DNA of 64,000 nucleotides from DAIDJM01 sp964250215 (GTDB taxonomy: Bacteria; Pseudomonadota; Alphaproteobacteria; Acetobacterales; Acetobacteraceae), in assembly GCA_964250215.1 (NCBI GenBank), contig CAXUEX010000001.1, forward strand, positions 1 through 64,000, in the 5' to 3' direction. Position 1 is the first letter of the stretch. The number at the start of each line of letters is the position of its first letter. The position numbers were made by a program, and so were the translations under genes. The notes beneath the pieces were generated by a model. It saw nothing but the letters and a program-made list of their open reading frames with translations. It did not search any database and was not told the origin of the DNA. Shown here in pieces: positions 19,280 to 30,199 of the stretch.

Positions 19280-20039
19280 CGCGGCCTCGCGTTTGTGGCG
19301 CGCGCGGCGGTGCGGCGCGGGATTGCAGGATGCGGATGGCCTCGCGATAGCCGCCGATTGTGCCCACGTCCACATAGTGCTCGCCGGCCGGCACGCCGAT
19401 TGCTTCTCCGCCACTGGCGATCCAGGCGTTGATCAGCGTGCCGAGATATTCGTCGCGCCGACCGCGTGCCTGCCAGAGCCCATGCAAATCATGCAGCACG
19501 CTTCCGGTCATGCGAATTGCACCCCAAATCCAGCTTGAACGAGGGTGGCGCGTTTTCACTTCGATCTCCTGCACACGACCTTCTGTGTCGGTGATGACCG
19601 CATCGAACAACTCCGGCCGATTGACCTCGAACAGCAGAAAGGCCAGGCAGTGCTGCGGCAGTTCCGCGAGCGCATTTTCCGGAAACCACACCGTATCGGG
19701 CAGGCCGATCAGCACGGATTCCGTCGCGTGGATCAGCGGCAATGCGCAGAAGATGGCATCGCACAATCCGCTAGCCTGCGATTGCACCACATAGGCCAGA
19801 TCCATGCCGGCCACGGAACTGCCGTAATATTGCAGGATGTCGGATTTCCACGGCGAGATCACGAAACAGATTTTCGTGGCGCCTGCAAGGGCCATGCGGT
19901 CGATGAGGTATTCGCTCACGGCGCGTGGGCGTTCGATGCCGTGTTCGTCGATGCGCGAACCAACTGGCAGCAGCTCTTTGGAAAAAGCGAGCGGCTGAAT
20001 GCGCATTGCATTGCCAGCGGCCGGCACGATGCCCCACAT
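19257..20039 (-). CDS. Sugar nucleotidyltransferase (RmlA/GalU-like)
   Basis: A 260-residue protein of the nucleotidyltransferase fold that activates sugar phosphates with NTP. It starts GIVPAAGNAMRIQPLAFSK, a variant of the usual GxGTRxxPxTxxxPK loop in which Gly-Thr-Arg is replaced by Asn-Ala-Met-Arg; the downstream SKELLPVG keeps the catalytic Lys. GLPDTVWFPENAL supplies the metal-binding Asp and VPAGEHYVDVGTIGGYREAI closes the domain. The changed loop suggests an atypical substrate. Its ATG sits in a TGATG junction with the upstream CgeB-like gene. The product would be a nucleotide sugar for the operon's glycosyltransferases. Confidence 0.85.
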   Translation of the reverse strand: MWGIVPAAGNAMRIQPLAFSKELLPVGSRIDEHGIERPRAVSEYLIDRMALAGATKICFVISPWKSDILQYYGSSVAGMDLAYVVQSQASGLCDAIFCALPLIHATESVLIGLPDTVWFPENALAELPQHCLAFLLFEVNRPELFDAVITDTEGRVQEIEVKTRHPRSSWIWGAIRMTGSVLHDLHGLWQARGRRDEYLGTLINAWIASGGEAIGVPAGEHYVDVGTIGGYREAIRILQSRAAPPRAPQTRGRDGRRATA

Positions 20040-21121
20040 CAGGCGGTCTCCGCCAATTGTGGCGAACGCGCTGCCTGGAAGGCCGCAACCATTTCGGCCG
20101 CGCGGCGTGCAGCCGTGTGCTGCGACAGCACGCGCTCGCGAGCGCGGTTCGCGATCCGGCGCAGTTCGGCATCATCCATTTGGAGCACGGCGAGGGTGTC
20201 GGCGGCGCTGCTTACCGGCAGGATCTCCTCGTTCGGCGTGAAGAATTCGGCGAGGCCCGGCCAGTCGTCGGTGGCAATCGGCACCGCGCAGGCGGCGGCT
20301 TCGAACAGCCGGCCGGAGGGGCACCATCCCATTTCGGCCATCGCGGCGCGCGTGACGTTCAGCGTTATGCGGGACGATGCGTAGAACGCCGGATGTTCGG
20401 ACACAGGCAAGTGCCGCACGAAGAAGATGTTGGGTGCCCAGGGAAAATCCGCGGGATATTGCGCGCCGCCGATGGCGAAGCGCAGGCCGGGTTGCATTTG
20501 CGCAGGCCGCACCAACAGGCGTCGCAGCGCCATTTGGCGGTCGCTTGCATAGGTGCCGAGGTAGGACATTGCCGCTCGATACTGCGGCGCGGGTTGGCCG
20601 GGGCGATGCACATTCGAATCGACCCAGCCGTAAAGCGGCATGGCACGCGGGGCGCCGAGCTTGCGCAGGGCCGGCAGCGCCGGACCGCCTGCATAACTCA
20701 GGACGATATCGAATCCGGAAAATCCGTCAGGGCCGATGTAGTCCACGCGCTCTCCTGCCTTGAGTCGCGCGAGCGTGACGGGGGTATCGAGATCGTAGAA
20801 GCAGCGTATTCCGGCCCGGGATTCGTGGATGACGCGCGCTGCGGCAAGAGCATCCGGGCAATACGAAGTGACGATGGCTGCGTCGGCCGTATCGGCTTCG
20901 CGGCGCGCTTCCGTTTCGTTCCATTCGCGGTAGAGCGCCAGCCGGCCGCCGCCGGGCAAGGCGAAAAGATCACGGTTTTCGGCATAATACGGGACGTCGC
21001 GTTCAAAGAACGTCACGTGATGGCCTGCCGCATGCAAGGCCCGAATCAGGCCGCGCCATAGGGAAGCGTGGCCGTTGCCCCAGGAGGAGCTGACGGCCAA
21101 GCCGAAGATTACGAGTCTCAT
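20039..21121 (-). CDS. CgeB-like glycosyltransferase, first gene of the glycan operon
   Basis: A 360-residue GT-B fold protein of the CgeB/COG4641 group. It starts MRLVIFGLAVSSSWGNGHAS with LWRGLIRALHAAGHHVTFFERD as the first Rossmann unit. In the C-terminal half are YASSRITLNVTRAAMAEMGWCPSGRLFEAAACAVPIATDDW (conserved Glu in FEAAACAVP) and a terminal helical segment. CgeB proteins decorate surface glycans in other bacteria; the substrate is unknown here. It is the 5' gene of seven overlapping genes reading leftward to 14829. The 81-base gap to acs upstream (21122-21202) has room for a promoter, but none is convincing. Confidence 0.82.
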   Translation of the reverse strand: MRLVIFGLAVSSSWGNGHASLWRGLIRALHAAGHHVTFFERDVPYYAENRDLFALPGGGRLALYREWNETEARREADTADAAIVTSYCPDALAAARVIHESRAGIRCFYDLDTPVTLARLKAGERVDYIGPDGFSGFDIVLSYAGGPALPALRKLGAPRAMPLYGWVDSNVHRPGQPAPQYRAAMSYLGTYASDRQMALRRLLVRPAQMQPGLRFAIGGAQYPADFPWAPNIFFVRHLPVSEHPAFYASSRITLNVTRAAMAEMGWCPSGRLFEAAACAVPIATDDWPGLAEFFTPNEEILPVSSAADTLAVLQMDDAELRRIANRARERVLSQHTAARRAAEMVAAFQAARSPQLAETA

Positions 21122-21202
21122 GCTGCCTGCATCGCGGGTTCAGCCCTTCCGCGCCGGCCAACGTTTGAAGGTTGCGCGGGTTGCGGGATCGCGGCAGCGC
21201 GA

Positions 21203-23137
<1,935 letters not shown>

Positions 23138-23254
23138 GCGCCCTGCCTCCCAGTTGGCAGCCGAGACTAGCCGGAGTGCGGGCGGAGGGCCAGCATCGGC
23201 CGGATGCCGGGCGCGGCGATGCTGCCGCACCCGGCATTGGGCGGACCCGCTGGT

Positions 23255-24457
23255 TCAGCAGAGCGGCTGCACGCTCTTGAAGTAGTTCAGCAAGGTATAT
23301 TGACCGTCGATGCCGAATGAGGGCTGCTCGCGGTAGAACCAGGAAAAGAAGGTGAGGTCCTGCACAGTATAGACAATGCCGTTCTGCATCTTCACCGTGC
23401 CGAAACTCAGTCCGGTCAGCGGATCGCCGACTTCCAGATTGCTCTGGCAGCCGGTGACCTGGCCGGTATGGCCCCAGGCCGGCGTGGGGTTGTTAACAAG
23501 CGGATCGTTCACCCATTCGCCCAGTTCGTGGCTCATCACTTCCGAGTTCGGCGGCGTGGAACGCAGATCGAGCAGCACCGAAACGGCGTAGGTCTGGGTG
23601 CCTTTCGGCGTGGCATACGCGTTGTGATAACCGGCCGCGCCACCGAAAACCACGTCATACGAGAGGAAGATCGGCAGCACGCCGGGATTGAGGTATTTCT
23701 TCAGCCCCGGGATCAGCGTGGTTTGCACCAGCTTGTCCCAAGTGTTGAAATCCAGCGTTCCAAGGCCGCCTGGCGCACCCGTGGCACACGTCATGGAAGA
23801 AGCCGGGCCGTTCACCTTGATCGTCACCACCGGTGCCTGGCTCGGCTTGAACACGACGTGGTAATTGGGGTTCGACTTGCCGACATATCCCCAGAAATTC
23901 GCGCGCTGGAACAGATCCTCATACTGCGAGTTGCCGATCAGCGTCTGGCCGATCGTGAGTTTGATGTTGTTGAACAGCGGCGAGCCGGCGATCAGCGTTG
24001 TGGCGGCGGCTGGCGAGCAGTTCGGCAGCGGGTTCGTGGCATCCAGCGTGCCGTTCGTGAACTCGAAACGCAGCGGCACGATTACGGCTTTCACGGTGGT
24101 GGTGCCGGCGCCTTTGCCGAGCGGGCTCTGGCCAATCATCGTGAAAGTGTAGCTCTTCCCGAGAGAAGTCACCTTGGCCGACCACGACGGAACTTTCAGC
24201 GGTGATTTCGCGACCGCCTCCGCGACCCCGGCATCGTTGGCCGGGCTGTGCGGCGGGTTGGCACTGTGCCAGTGGTCGAGCGGCAAGGTGGCGGGATCGG
24301 GGCCGGGCGGCAGCGCGGTGTCGATCGCGATCGGCCGTTGCACGTTGGCCGCGCTGGATCCCAGCGCCGGCAGATCGGCAGCCAGGCTGGGCGATGCAGC
24401 GAGGCCAGCTATTCCGGCTACAGTACAAAAAAAGCGTGTGGATGCAGGGGTGCGCAT
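23255..24457 (-). CDS. Secreted protein with HELGEW motif (possible metalloprotein), function unknown
   Basis: A 400-residue protein with a clear signal peptide (residues 1-27, ending SPSLAA). Most of the mature chain is unrecognised. Near residue 308 the segment EVMSHELGEWVNDPLVNNPTPAWG contains HExxE followed by a DP dipeptide, a pattern also seen around HEL/I-x-E-x-x-T-D/N-P in EXORDIUM-like and related secreted proteins; it could bind zinc. Cysteines at about 145, 229 and 342 and at the C-terminal end could form disulfides. Start ATG 24457 has a GGAGG site at ideal distance, so the ATG at 24499 is rejected. A protease role is possible but not shown. Confidence 0.6.
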   Translation of the reverse strand: MRTPASTRFFCTVAGIAGLAASPSLAADLPALGSSAANVQRPIAIDTALPPGPDPATLPLDHWHSANPPHSPANDAGVAEAVAKSPLKVPSWSAKVTSLGKSYTFTMIGQSPLGKGAGTTTVKAVIVPLRFEFTNGTLDATNPLPNCSPAAATTLIAGSPLFNNIKLTIGQTLIGNSQYEDLFQRANFWGYVGKSNPNYHVVFKPSQAPVVTIKVNGPASSMTCATGAPGGLGTLDFNTWDKLVQTTLIPGLKKYLNPGVLPIFLSYDVVFGGAAGYHNAYATPKGTQTYAVSVLLDLRSTPPNSEVMSHELGEWVNDPLVNNPTPAWGHTGQVTGCQSNLEVGDPLTGLSFGTVKMQNGIVYTVQDLTFFSWFYREQPSFGIDGQYTLLNYFKSVQPLC

Positions 24458-24566
24458 GGAAGCCTCCGGTCGAACGCGGCGCATCCTCCGCGTGGCCATC
24501 TTCCCGTCAATCGCGACCGGCCGGCACGCATGACGAATTCAGGATTTCGTCAGAATTCTCACGCAT

Positions 24567-24596
24567 TTTGTACAATAGTCACCGGGAAATTGGCAA
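24567..24596 (-). promoter_or_regulatory. Predicted sigma-70 promoter for the HELGEW gene
   Basis: On the minus strand TTGCCA (24596-24591) and TACAAA (24572-24567) are 18 bases apart, about 110 bases upstream of the ATG at 24457, in the AT-richest patch of the 181-base space between the two secreted-protein genes. A GACGAA...TTCGTC inverted repeat (24532-24551) lies between promoter and gene and could be an operator or leader hairpin. Confidence 0.4.
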
Positions 24597-24638
24597 CCCA
24601 GGGATGTAACGATCACGGGTTGCTCGCGTGAATGGCGG

Positions 24639-27599
24639 TTATCGCGCCCCGTTCGTGGGTTTGGCGGGCATGGCAAGCGCTCGATCCAGTGCCGCGCGGG
24701 TCAGGCGAAAGCCTTGCACAGCGTCGGCGCTTGGGGCTGCGTCGGCGCCGTCCACGGCAATGGCAAGCTTGTCCAGTTGGTCAGATATTGCCGTCAGACC
24801 TTCGGCGCGCGCCGCGTCGCGCAGCGCCGTCCGGCACTGCACGCGCGCCTGCTCGATTTCGCGCGCGAGCTCGAATTGCGCATCGAGGGCGCCGGGAGCC
24901 AGACGCAGCCGCGGGTCGGGGCGAACCTGCAAATCCTGCGTGTAGGTCTTGCCGTCCACCGTCAGTTTCACCGCATAGCGGCCTGGCGGCACCCATACGG
25001 GCTGCGGCGGCGGGTCGCCGCCGTGCAGAATTTGCGGCAGCTTCAAACGCAGGTTCCACACGAAGCGATGCGCGCCCGGCGTGGTTTCCAGCCGCGCCGG
25101 CGGCCGCACCCATTCCGGCGCCACCTCCAGCGTCTCGGGATCGATCCGGGGCGCCGGATCGTCGCTGGCGAAATGACGGAGACGCTCGGCGCCCTTGAAG
25201 ATGTCGAGCGCTATCGGGCTTTGCGCAGCCGTTGCGAGGCTGTAATCGATCATTGCGCCCTCCGGCGGGTTCGGCGCCGCCGGCTCCTCTTTCGGCAACG
25301 GCGTGCCGGTGAAATCGGGCGCGTGCACGCGCACGGCGGGGGAAGGCGGGAAAAGTTGCGTGTGAATTGCCGGTGCCGCCACGAGCGACCGGAGTTGCGC
25401 CACGTCGTCCAGCACGTAAAAGCCGCGGCCATGCGTCGCGATCACCAGATCGTCGTCATGCACCGTGATGTCGCGCACGGAGGTGATCGGCAATGCGTTC
25501 TGCAGCTTCTGCCAGTGATCGCCATCGTCGAACGAAACGAAGAAGCCGCGCTCGGTGCCGGTATAGAGTAGGCTGGCCTGGCGGGGATCCTCGCGCACCA
25601 CGTTCGTGCTGTTCGGTCCGTCCTCTTGCGGCAAGCCGTTCACGATCGCCTGCCAATGCGCGCCGCCATCGTGCGTGCGAAACAGGTAGGGCGCCTGGTC
25701 ATCCAGCCGGTGACGGTCGACCGCGAGATAGGCTGTATCGGCATTGAAATGCGATGCCTCGATGATGCCGATCTTCGACCATGCGGCGAGGCCGGGCGGG
25801 GTGATTTCTTGCCAGTTTGCGCCATCGTCCCGCGTGCGCCACACGCGCCCGTCATCCGTGCCGGCCCAGATCAGCCCGGGCGAGATCGGCGAGGGTGCGA
25901 GCGCATAGACCACACCGCGCCGCTTGCCGGGACCGTCCACATCGGCGGCCGTTGGCGTATCGAGCGTGGGCGGCACGCCGGGATCGGGGCGGGTGAGATC
26001 GGGGCTGATCGGCTGCCAATGTTCGCCGCCGTCGCCGGTGCGGAACACGCGCTGATTGGCAAAATACAGCGCATGGTCGCGCGGCCCCCACAGCAGCGGC
26101 AGCGTCCATGTACCGCGATACGCATCAGGGAACGCGAGCGTGGGATCGACGCTGCGCAACTGACCGGAACGCAAATCCAGCTTGTCCACCCGGCCGCCGA
26201 ACACGGTCTGGGGATCGTCGGGGTCGGGCGCGATGTTGTCGCTCTCGCCGCCGGCGGCACTTTCGAAGAACTGCATCATGGAAATGCCGTCGAAATTGTT
26301 GCCGCTGCGGCTGGGCACCGCGGCCGCGCCGCTGTCCTGCTGCGCGCCATAAACACGGTAGGGGAACGAATTGTCGGTGATCACATGATAGAACTGGCCG
26401 GTGGGCTGGTTGTACCAGGAACTCCACGTAGTGCCGCCGTTCAGCGATACCATCGCCCCCTGGTCCACGCCGAGCATCCGTCGGTCGGGGTGGCTGGGGT
26501 CGATCCAGAGCGTGTGGAAATCGTCGCCCGTGGGGTCGCCGAGCACCGGCGAGAAATGCGCGCCGGCATCTTGCGAATGTAGCAATATGGTGTCGCAGAC
26601 GAAAACCTGATCGGCATCGGCCGGATCGGCGGTGATGCCGGAGAAATACCAGCCGCGTTCGGTGATCCGCTTATCGGCGGAAACGCGGGTCCAGGTCGCG
26701 CCGCGGTCCTCGCTGCGGTAGAGCCCCGCGCCGTTGCCGTCGCGCACGCTGATCAGCGCATAAACGCGATTTGGCCGCGCGGCGCTGGTGGCCAGCCCGA
26801 TGCGGCCGGGGTTGGGCGGCAGGCCGTTGCCGGTAAGTTGCTTCCAGGTCCGGCCGCCATCGGTGGATTTATATAGGCCGCTGCCTGGGCCGCTGGAGGG
26901 CGGATACACGCTCCAGGGCGGCCGGCGCGTCTGCCAGAGCGCGGCATAGACCGTGCTGGGGTCGTCGGGCGCCGCGGCAAGGTCGATCGCGCCGGTATCG
27001 GCATCGCGGAACAGCGTGCGTGTCCAGTGGGCGCCGCCATCCTCGGTGCGGAACACGCCGCGTGCCGGGTTCGGCCCATACGGGTGGCCTAGGGCGGCAA
27101 CCAGCACCACGTTGGGGTTGTTGGGGTCGATCAGGATGCGGGCGATCTGCTGCGTGTCGGCGAGGCCGAGCGGCCGCCAATGGTCGCCCGAATCGTCGCT
27201 GCGATACAGGCCGGTGCCCTGGGCGATGTCGGAGCGCATGTCCGCCTCGCCGGTGCCCACATAGAGCGTGGCCGGGGCGGAAGGGGCAACACCCAGCGCG
27301 CCGATCGAGGCCACGGACATGGCATCGAAAACCGGTTGCCAAGTGCGGCCGGCATCGTTCGTGCGCCAAACGCCCCCATTCACCGCCCCGAAGTAGAAGC
27401 GGCGCGGGTCGTCCGGGGTGCCGGCAACGGCCAGCACACGGCCGCCGCGGAACGGGCCGATCGAACGCCAGTGCAGATTGGCCAGCATAGCCGGATCGAC
27501 CGGGCCGGCCGCCCCGGCCAGCAAGGCGGCGAGCGCCAGAACAACGGCAGCGGCCACCCGGCCGGCCGCGTCACGATTTTGCAAAGGTTTGGTTTTCAA
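24639..27599 (-). CDS. Secreted BNR/VPS10-like beta-propeller protein
   Basis: A 986-residue protein with a short basic N-terminus, a hydrophobic signal segment (about 15-32) and then many WD40/BNR-type repeats carrying the Asp-box pattern S/T-x-D-x-G-x-T-W (for example TNDAGRTWQ, SDDSGDHWRP, STDGGRTWKQL, SEDRGATWTRV). The order of repeats and length match a family annotated as sortilin-like, photosystem-stability-like or glycosyl-hydrolase-like proteins of about 1000 residues; Asp boxes are structural and do not prove sialidase activity. The C-terminal 200 residues form a separate region with a predicted coiled coil. It is probably periplasmic or surface-exposed. It lies upstream of, and in the same direction as, the HELGEW protein gene. 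Confidence 0.75.
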   Translation of the reverse strand: MKTKPLQNRDAAGRVAAAVVLALAALLAGAAGPVDPAMLANLHWRSIGPFRGGRVLAVAGTPDDPRRFYFGAVNGGVWRTNDAGRTWQPVFDAMSVASIGALGVAPSAPATLYVGTGEADMRSDIAQGTGLYRSDDSGDHWRPLGLADTQQIARILIDPNNPNVVLVAALGHPYGPNPARGVFRTEDGGAHWTRTLFRDADTGAIDLAAAPDDPSTVYAALWQTRRPPWSVYPPSSGPGSGLYKSTDGGRTWKQLTGNGLPPNPGRIGLATSAARPNRVYALISVRDGNGAGLYRSEDRGATWTRVSADKRITERGWYFSGITADPADADQVFVCDTILLHSQDAGAHFSPVLGDPTGDDFHTLWIDPSHPDRRMLGVDQGAMVSLNGGTTWSSWYNQPTGQFYHVITDNSFPYRVYGAQQDSGAAAVPSRSGNNFDGISMMQFFESAAGGESDNIAPDPDDPQTVFGGRVDKLDLRSGQLRSVDPTLAFPDAYRGTWTLPLLWGPRDHALYFANQRVFRTGDGGEHWQPISPDLTRPDPGVPPTLDTPTAADVDGPGKRRGVVYALAPSPISPGLIWAGTDDGRVWRTRDDGANWQEITPPGLAAWSKIGIIEASHFNADTAYLAVDRHRLDDQAPYLFRTHDGGAHWQAIVNGLPQEDGPNSTNVVREDPRQASLLYTGTERGFFVSFDDGDHWQKLQNALPITSVRDITVHDDDLVIATHGRGFYVLDDVAQLRSLVAAPAIHTQLFPPSPAVRVHAPDFTGTPLPKEEPAAPNPPEGAMIDYSLATAAQSPIALDIFKGAERLRHFASDDPAPRIDPETLEVAPEWVRPPARLETTPGAHRFVWNLRLKLPQILHGGDPPPQPVWVPPGRYAVKLTVDGKTYTQDLQVRPDPRLRLAPGALDAQFELAREIEQARVQCRTALRDAARAEGLTAISDQLDKLAIAVDGADAAPSADAVQGFRLTRAALDRALAMPAKPTNGAR

Positions 27600-27670
27600 T
27601 CGGCGGCGTTCCGTCTAACGATTAGGCCCCCGGCTCGCGAGCGAGTCGGCAACATCGGGCGAGGGCATCC

Positions 27671-28033
27671 ATGGCGACGAAGAAAGCAGAAACCGCGACC
27701 GCGAAGAAGGCCCCGGCCAAGGCCGCGCCGGCCAAGACGGCATCGGCCAGTGCGGGCGCGAAAAAGCCGGCGGCACCAAAGCCGGGGGCGAAGCCGAATG
27801 CGTTGCAGCAGCCGCTGACGCCTTCCAAGGAGCTGGGGGCCGTGGTGGGCGCGAGCAAGCTTTCGCGCGGCGAGGTGGTGAGCAAGGTGTGGGCGTATAT
27901 CCGCGAGCACAATCTGCAGAACCCGGAGAACAAGCGCGAAATCCTGGCGGATGCCAAGCTGAAGGCGGTTTTCGGCAAGGACCGCGTGACGATGTTCGAG
28001 ATGAACAAGCACCTGGCGGCGCATTTGAGTTGA
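27671..28033 (+). CDS. SWIB/MDM2-domain protein with basic Lys/Ala/Pro tail
   Basis: A 120-residue protein. Residues 1-45 are an Ala/Lys/Pro-rich, histone-H1-like basic segment; residues 48-120 form a SWIB domain (LTPSKELGAVVGASKLSRGEVVSKVWAYIREHNLQ then ADAKLKAVFGKDRVTMFEMNKHLAAHL). Bacterial SWIB proteins are DNA-associated and common in Alphaproteobacteria and Chlamydiae. In chlamydiae SWIB is fused to topoisomerase, which suggests a chromatin role. It is divergent from the large secreted propeller gene (71 bases between starts) and followed closely by maiA. Confidence 0.88.
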   Translation: MATKKAETATAKKAPAKAAPAKTASASAGAKKPAAPKPGAKPNALQQPLTPSKELGAVVGASKLSRGEVVSKVWAYIREHNLQNPENKREILADAKLKAVFGKDRVTMFEMNKHLAAHLS

Positions 28034-28059
28034 CGGCGCCCCGCCGGCGGTTCGTCCGG

Positions 28060-28719
28060 ATGCGGCTTTACGGCTATTTCCGGTCCTCCGCTTCGTGGCG
28101 GATACGGATTGTGCTGGCGTTGAAAGGGATCGAAGCGGAGCAGGTGCCGGTGCATCTGCTGCGCGACGGTGGCGAGCAGCACGGCGCGAATTTCGCGGCG
28201 CTCAATCCGCAGCAACTGGTGCCGCTGCTGGTGACAGACGCGGGCCAGGCGATTGGGCAATCGATCGCGATCGCCGAATATTTGGAGGAGACGGCGCCTC
28301 AACCGAAGCTGCTGCCCAGCGATGCCGGCGCGCGCGCCTATGTGCGCGGCGTAATGGACGCTATCGCCTGCGACATACATCCGCTGAACAATCTGCGCGT
28401 GTTGCGCTACCTGGCCGGTCCGCTGGGTCAAGCCGAGCCGGCGCGCGATGCCTGGTATCGCCATTGGGTGGAACGCGGGCTGGCGGCGGTGGAGCGGGTG
28501 GTGCGGCAATCCGGCCGTGCCGGGGCGTTCTGCTGCGGCGATGCGCCGGGGCTGGCGGATGCGTTCCTAGTGCCGCAGCTCGGCAACGCCCGGCGTTACG
28601 CCTGCGACCTTTCGTCCTGCCCGACGCTGGTGGCAATCGACGGGCGCTGCGCAGCGATCCCCGCTTTCCGGACGGCCCGACCGGAAGCGCAGGCGGACGC
28701 GGAGCCGCGAGCGGGCTAA
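28060..28719 (+). CDS. maiA: Maleylacetoacetate isomerase (zeta-class glutathione transferase)
   Basis: Glutathione-dependent cis-trans isomerisation of maleylacetoacetate to fumarylacetoacetate in tyrosine/homogentisate breakdown. The 219-residue protein starts MRLYGYFRSSASWRIRIVLALKG, close to the zeta-class SSCxWRVRIAL motif, but the cysteine position is Ala. The GSH-binding NPQQLVPLL and GQSIAIAEYLEE segments follow. The Cys is not universal in bacterial enzymes, so activity may persist. The other pathway genes (hmgA, fahA) are not in the window. It starts 26 bases after the SWIB gene. Confidence 0.8.
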   Translation: MRLYGYFRSSASWRIRIVLALKGIEAEQVPVHLLRDGGEQHGANFAALNPQQLVPLLVTDAGQAIGQSIAIAEYLEETAPQPKLLPSDAGARAYVRGVMDAIACDIHPLNNLRVLRYLAGPLGQAEPARDAWYRHWVERGLAAVERVVRQSGRAGAFCCGDAPGLADAFLVPQLGNARRYACDLSSCPTLVAIDGRCAAIPAFRTARPEAQADAEPRAG

Positions 28720-28748
28720 TTTCGGACGCTGCTGTATAAGCGCCGCCG

Positions 28749-30050
28749 ATGTCTGCGCTGCTGGAACTCGCCGTCGTACTGCTGCTGATTCTACTGAATG
28801 GCGTTTTTGCCATGGCCGAGCTGTCGCTGATCTCGGCTCGGCGGGCGCGGCTCGCGGTGCTGGAACGCAAGCGTGTGCCGGGCGCGATGGTGGCGCGCGA
28901 ATTGGCGGAGAACCCACAGCTGTTTCTGCCGACGGTGCAGATCGGCGTGACGCTGGTGAGCATTCTGGCCGGCACGGTGGGCGGCGCGCGGCTGTCGGCG
29001 CACCTGGTGCCCTGGCTTTCGCGGCTGCCCTATGTCGGGCGGGCGGCAGAGGGCCTTTCGCTGACGCTGGTGGTGATCGGCATCACATTCCTGACGCTGG
29101 TGCTGGGCGAGCTTGTGCCGAAGCAGCTCGCGCTGCGGGCGCCGGAGGCGACGGCGACGTGGATGGCGCGGCCGATCCGGCTGCTGGCGCGGCTGATGGC
29201 GCCGATCGTGTGGTTGCTGGGGCACGCTTCCGACCTTGTGCTGCGGCTGCTGCGGCGGTCCGACCGGACGCGGCAGGCGGTGACCGAGGAAGAGCTGCGG
29301 GCGCTGCTAGCCGAGGGCACGGCGGCCGGCGTGCTGGAAACCGAGGAACGGGACATCATTGAGCGCGTGCTGCGGCTGGCCGACAAGCCGGTGCGCGCGA
29401 TCATGACCCCGCGTACGGAACTCGCCTGGATCGACCGCACCGATCCGCGCCGCGACATCGTGCTGGCGCTGAAGGCCGCGCCGCACAGCCGTTTCGTGGT
29501 GGGCGAGGGTTCGGTGGATAACGTGGTGGGCGTGGTGCAGGCGAAAGACCTGCTGGACCGCATCCTGGATGGCAACGATCTTTCGCTGACCGCGGCGCTG
29601 CGCCAGCCGATCGTGGTGCCGGATACAGTGACGGCGCTGGATGCGCTGGAGCGGCTGAAATCCGATCCGCTAGGGCTGGCACTGGTGATCGACGAGTACG
29701 GAAGTTTCGAGGGCGTTGTGACCGCGGCGGATGTGCTGGAAGCGATCGTGGGCGAGGCGGGCGAACCGGCGCGGCCGGCGGCATCGGGCGCGGAGCCCGT
29801 CGAGGCCGGTCCGTTGCTGCTGGATGGGATGATGCCGGTAGACGAGCTGAAAGCGCGGCTGCTGCTGCCCGATCTTCCGGGCGAGGGCGGCTATCACACA
29901 TTGGGCGGCTTGCTTCTGGCGCTGCTGCGGCGCGTGCCCATTGCCGGCGACCGGATCGTATTCGGCGGCTGGCTGTTCGAGGTGTTGGAAGTGGATGGCA
30001 GGCGCGTGCAGCGCGCGCGGGCAAGCCGGGAGAAGCTCGCGGGTTCGTGA
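28749..30050 (+). CDS. CNNM/CorC-type membrane protein (hemolysin family, DUF21-CBS)
   Basis: A 433-residue protein with an N-terminal DUF21 transmembrane domain (about 1-190, hydrophobic segments plus NGVFAMAELSLISARRARL), a pair of CBS domains (about 205-330, with RAIMTPRTELAWIDR and VIDEYGSFEGVVTAADVLEAIVG) and a C-terminal CorC_HlyC domain (about 350-425). Related proteins (CNNM, YfjD, CorB/C) transport Mg2+ or influence divalent cation efflux; the name hemolysin is historical. It is the third of three rightward genes from 27671, only 29 bases after maiA. Confidence 0.88.
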   Translation: MSALLELAVVLLLILLNGVFAMAELSLISARRARLAVLERKRVPGAMVARELAENPQLFLPTVQIGVTLVSILAGTVGGARLSAHLVPWLSRLPYVGRAAEGLSLTLVVIGITFLTLVLGELVPKQLALRAPEATATWMARPIRLLARLMAPIVWLLGHASDLVLRLLRRSDRTRQAVTEEELRALLAEGTAAGVLETEERDIIERVLRLADKPVRAIMTPRTELAWIDRTDPRRDIVLALKAAPHSRFVVGEGSVDNVVGVVQAKDLLDRILDGNDLSLTAALRQPIVVPDTVTALDALERLKSDPLGLALVIDEYGSFEGVVTAADVLEAIVGEAGEPARPAASGAEPVEAGPLLLDGMMPVDELKARLLLPDLPGEGGYHTLGGLLLALLRRVPIAGDRIVFGGWLFEVLEVDGRRVQRARASREKLAGS

Positions 30051-30199
30051 TACCGACGGGCAAAAGTGGCAGCGTTCCTGCCTCTTTCGACATGAAGCGG
30101 AGTAGCGGGCGAGCGGCTACGTTCAACCTAAAAGAATTGCTTGTCTCATGGTGCAACCTATGCGTGTATATTGCGCACGACGCATGAAGGGAGCGCGCT

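Noticed and set aside
24639..27599. Large propeller protein as a sialidase or glycosyl hydrolase
   Set aside because: Asp-box repeats are only structural; none of the sialidase catalytic Arg triad context was recognised.
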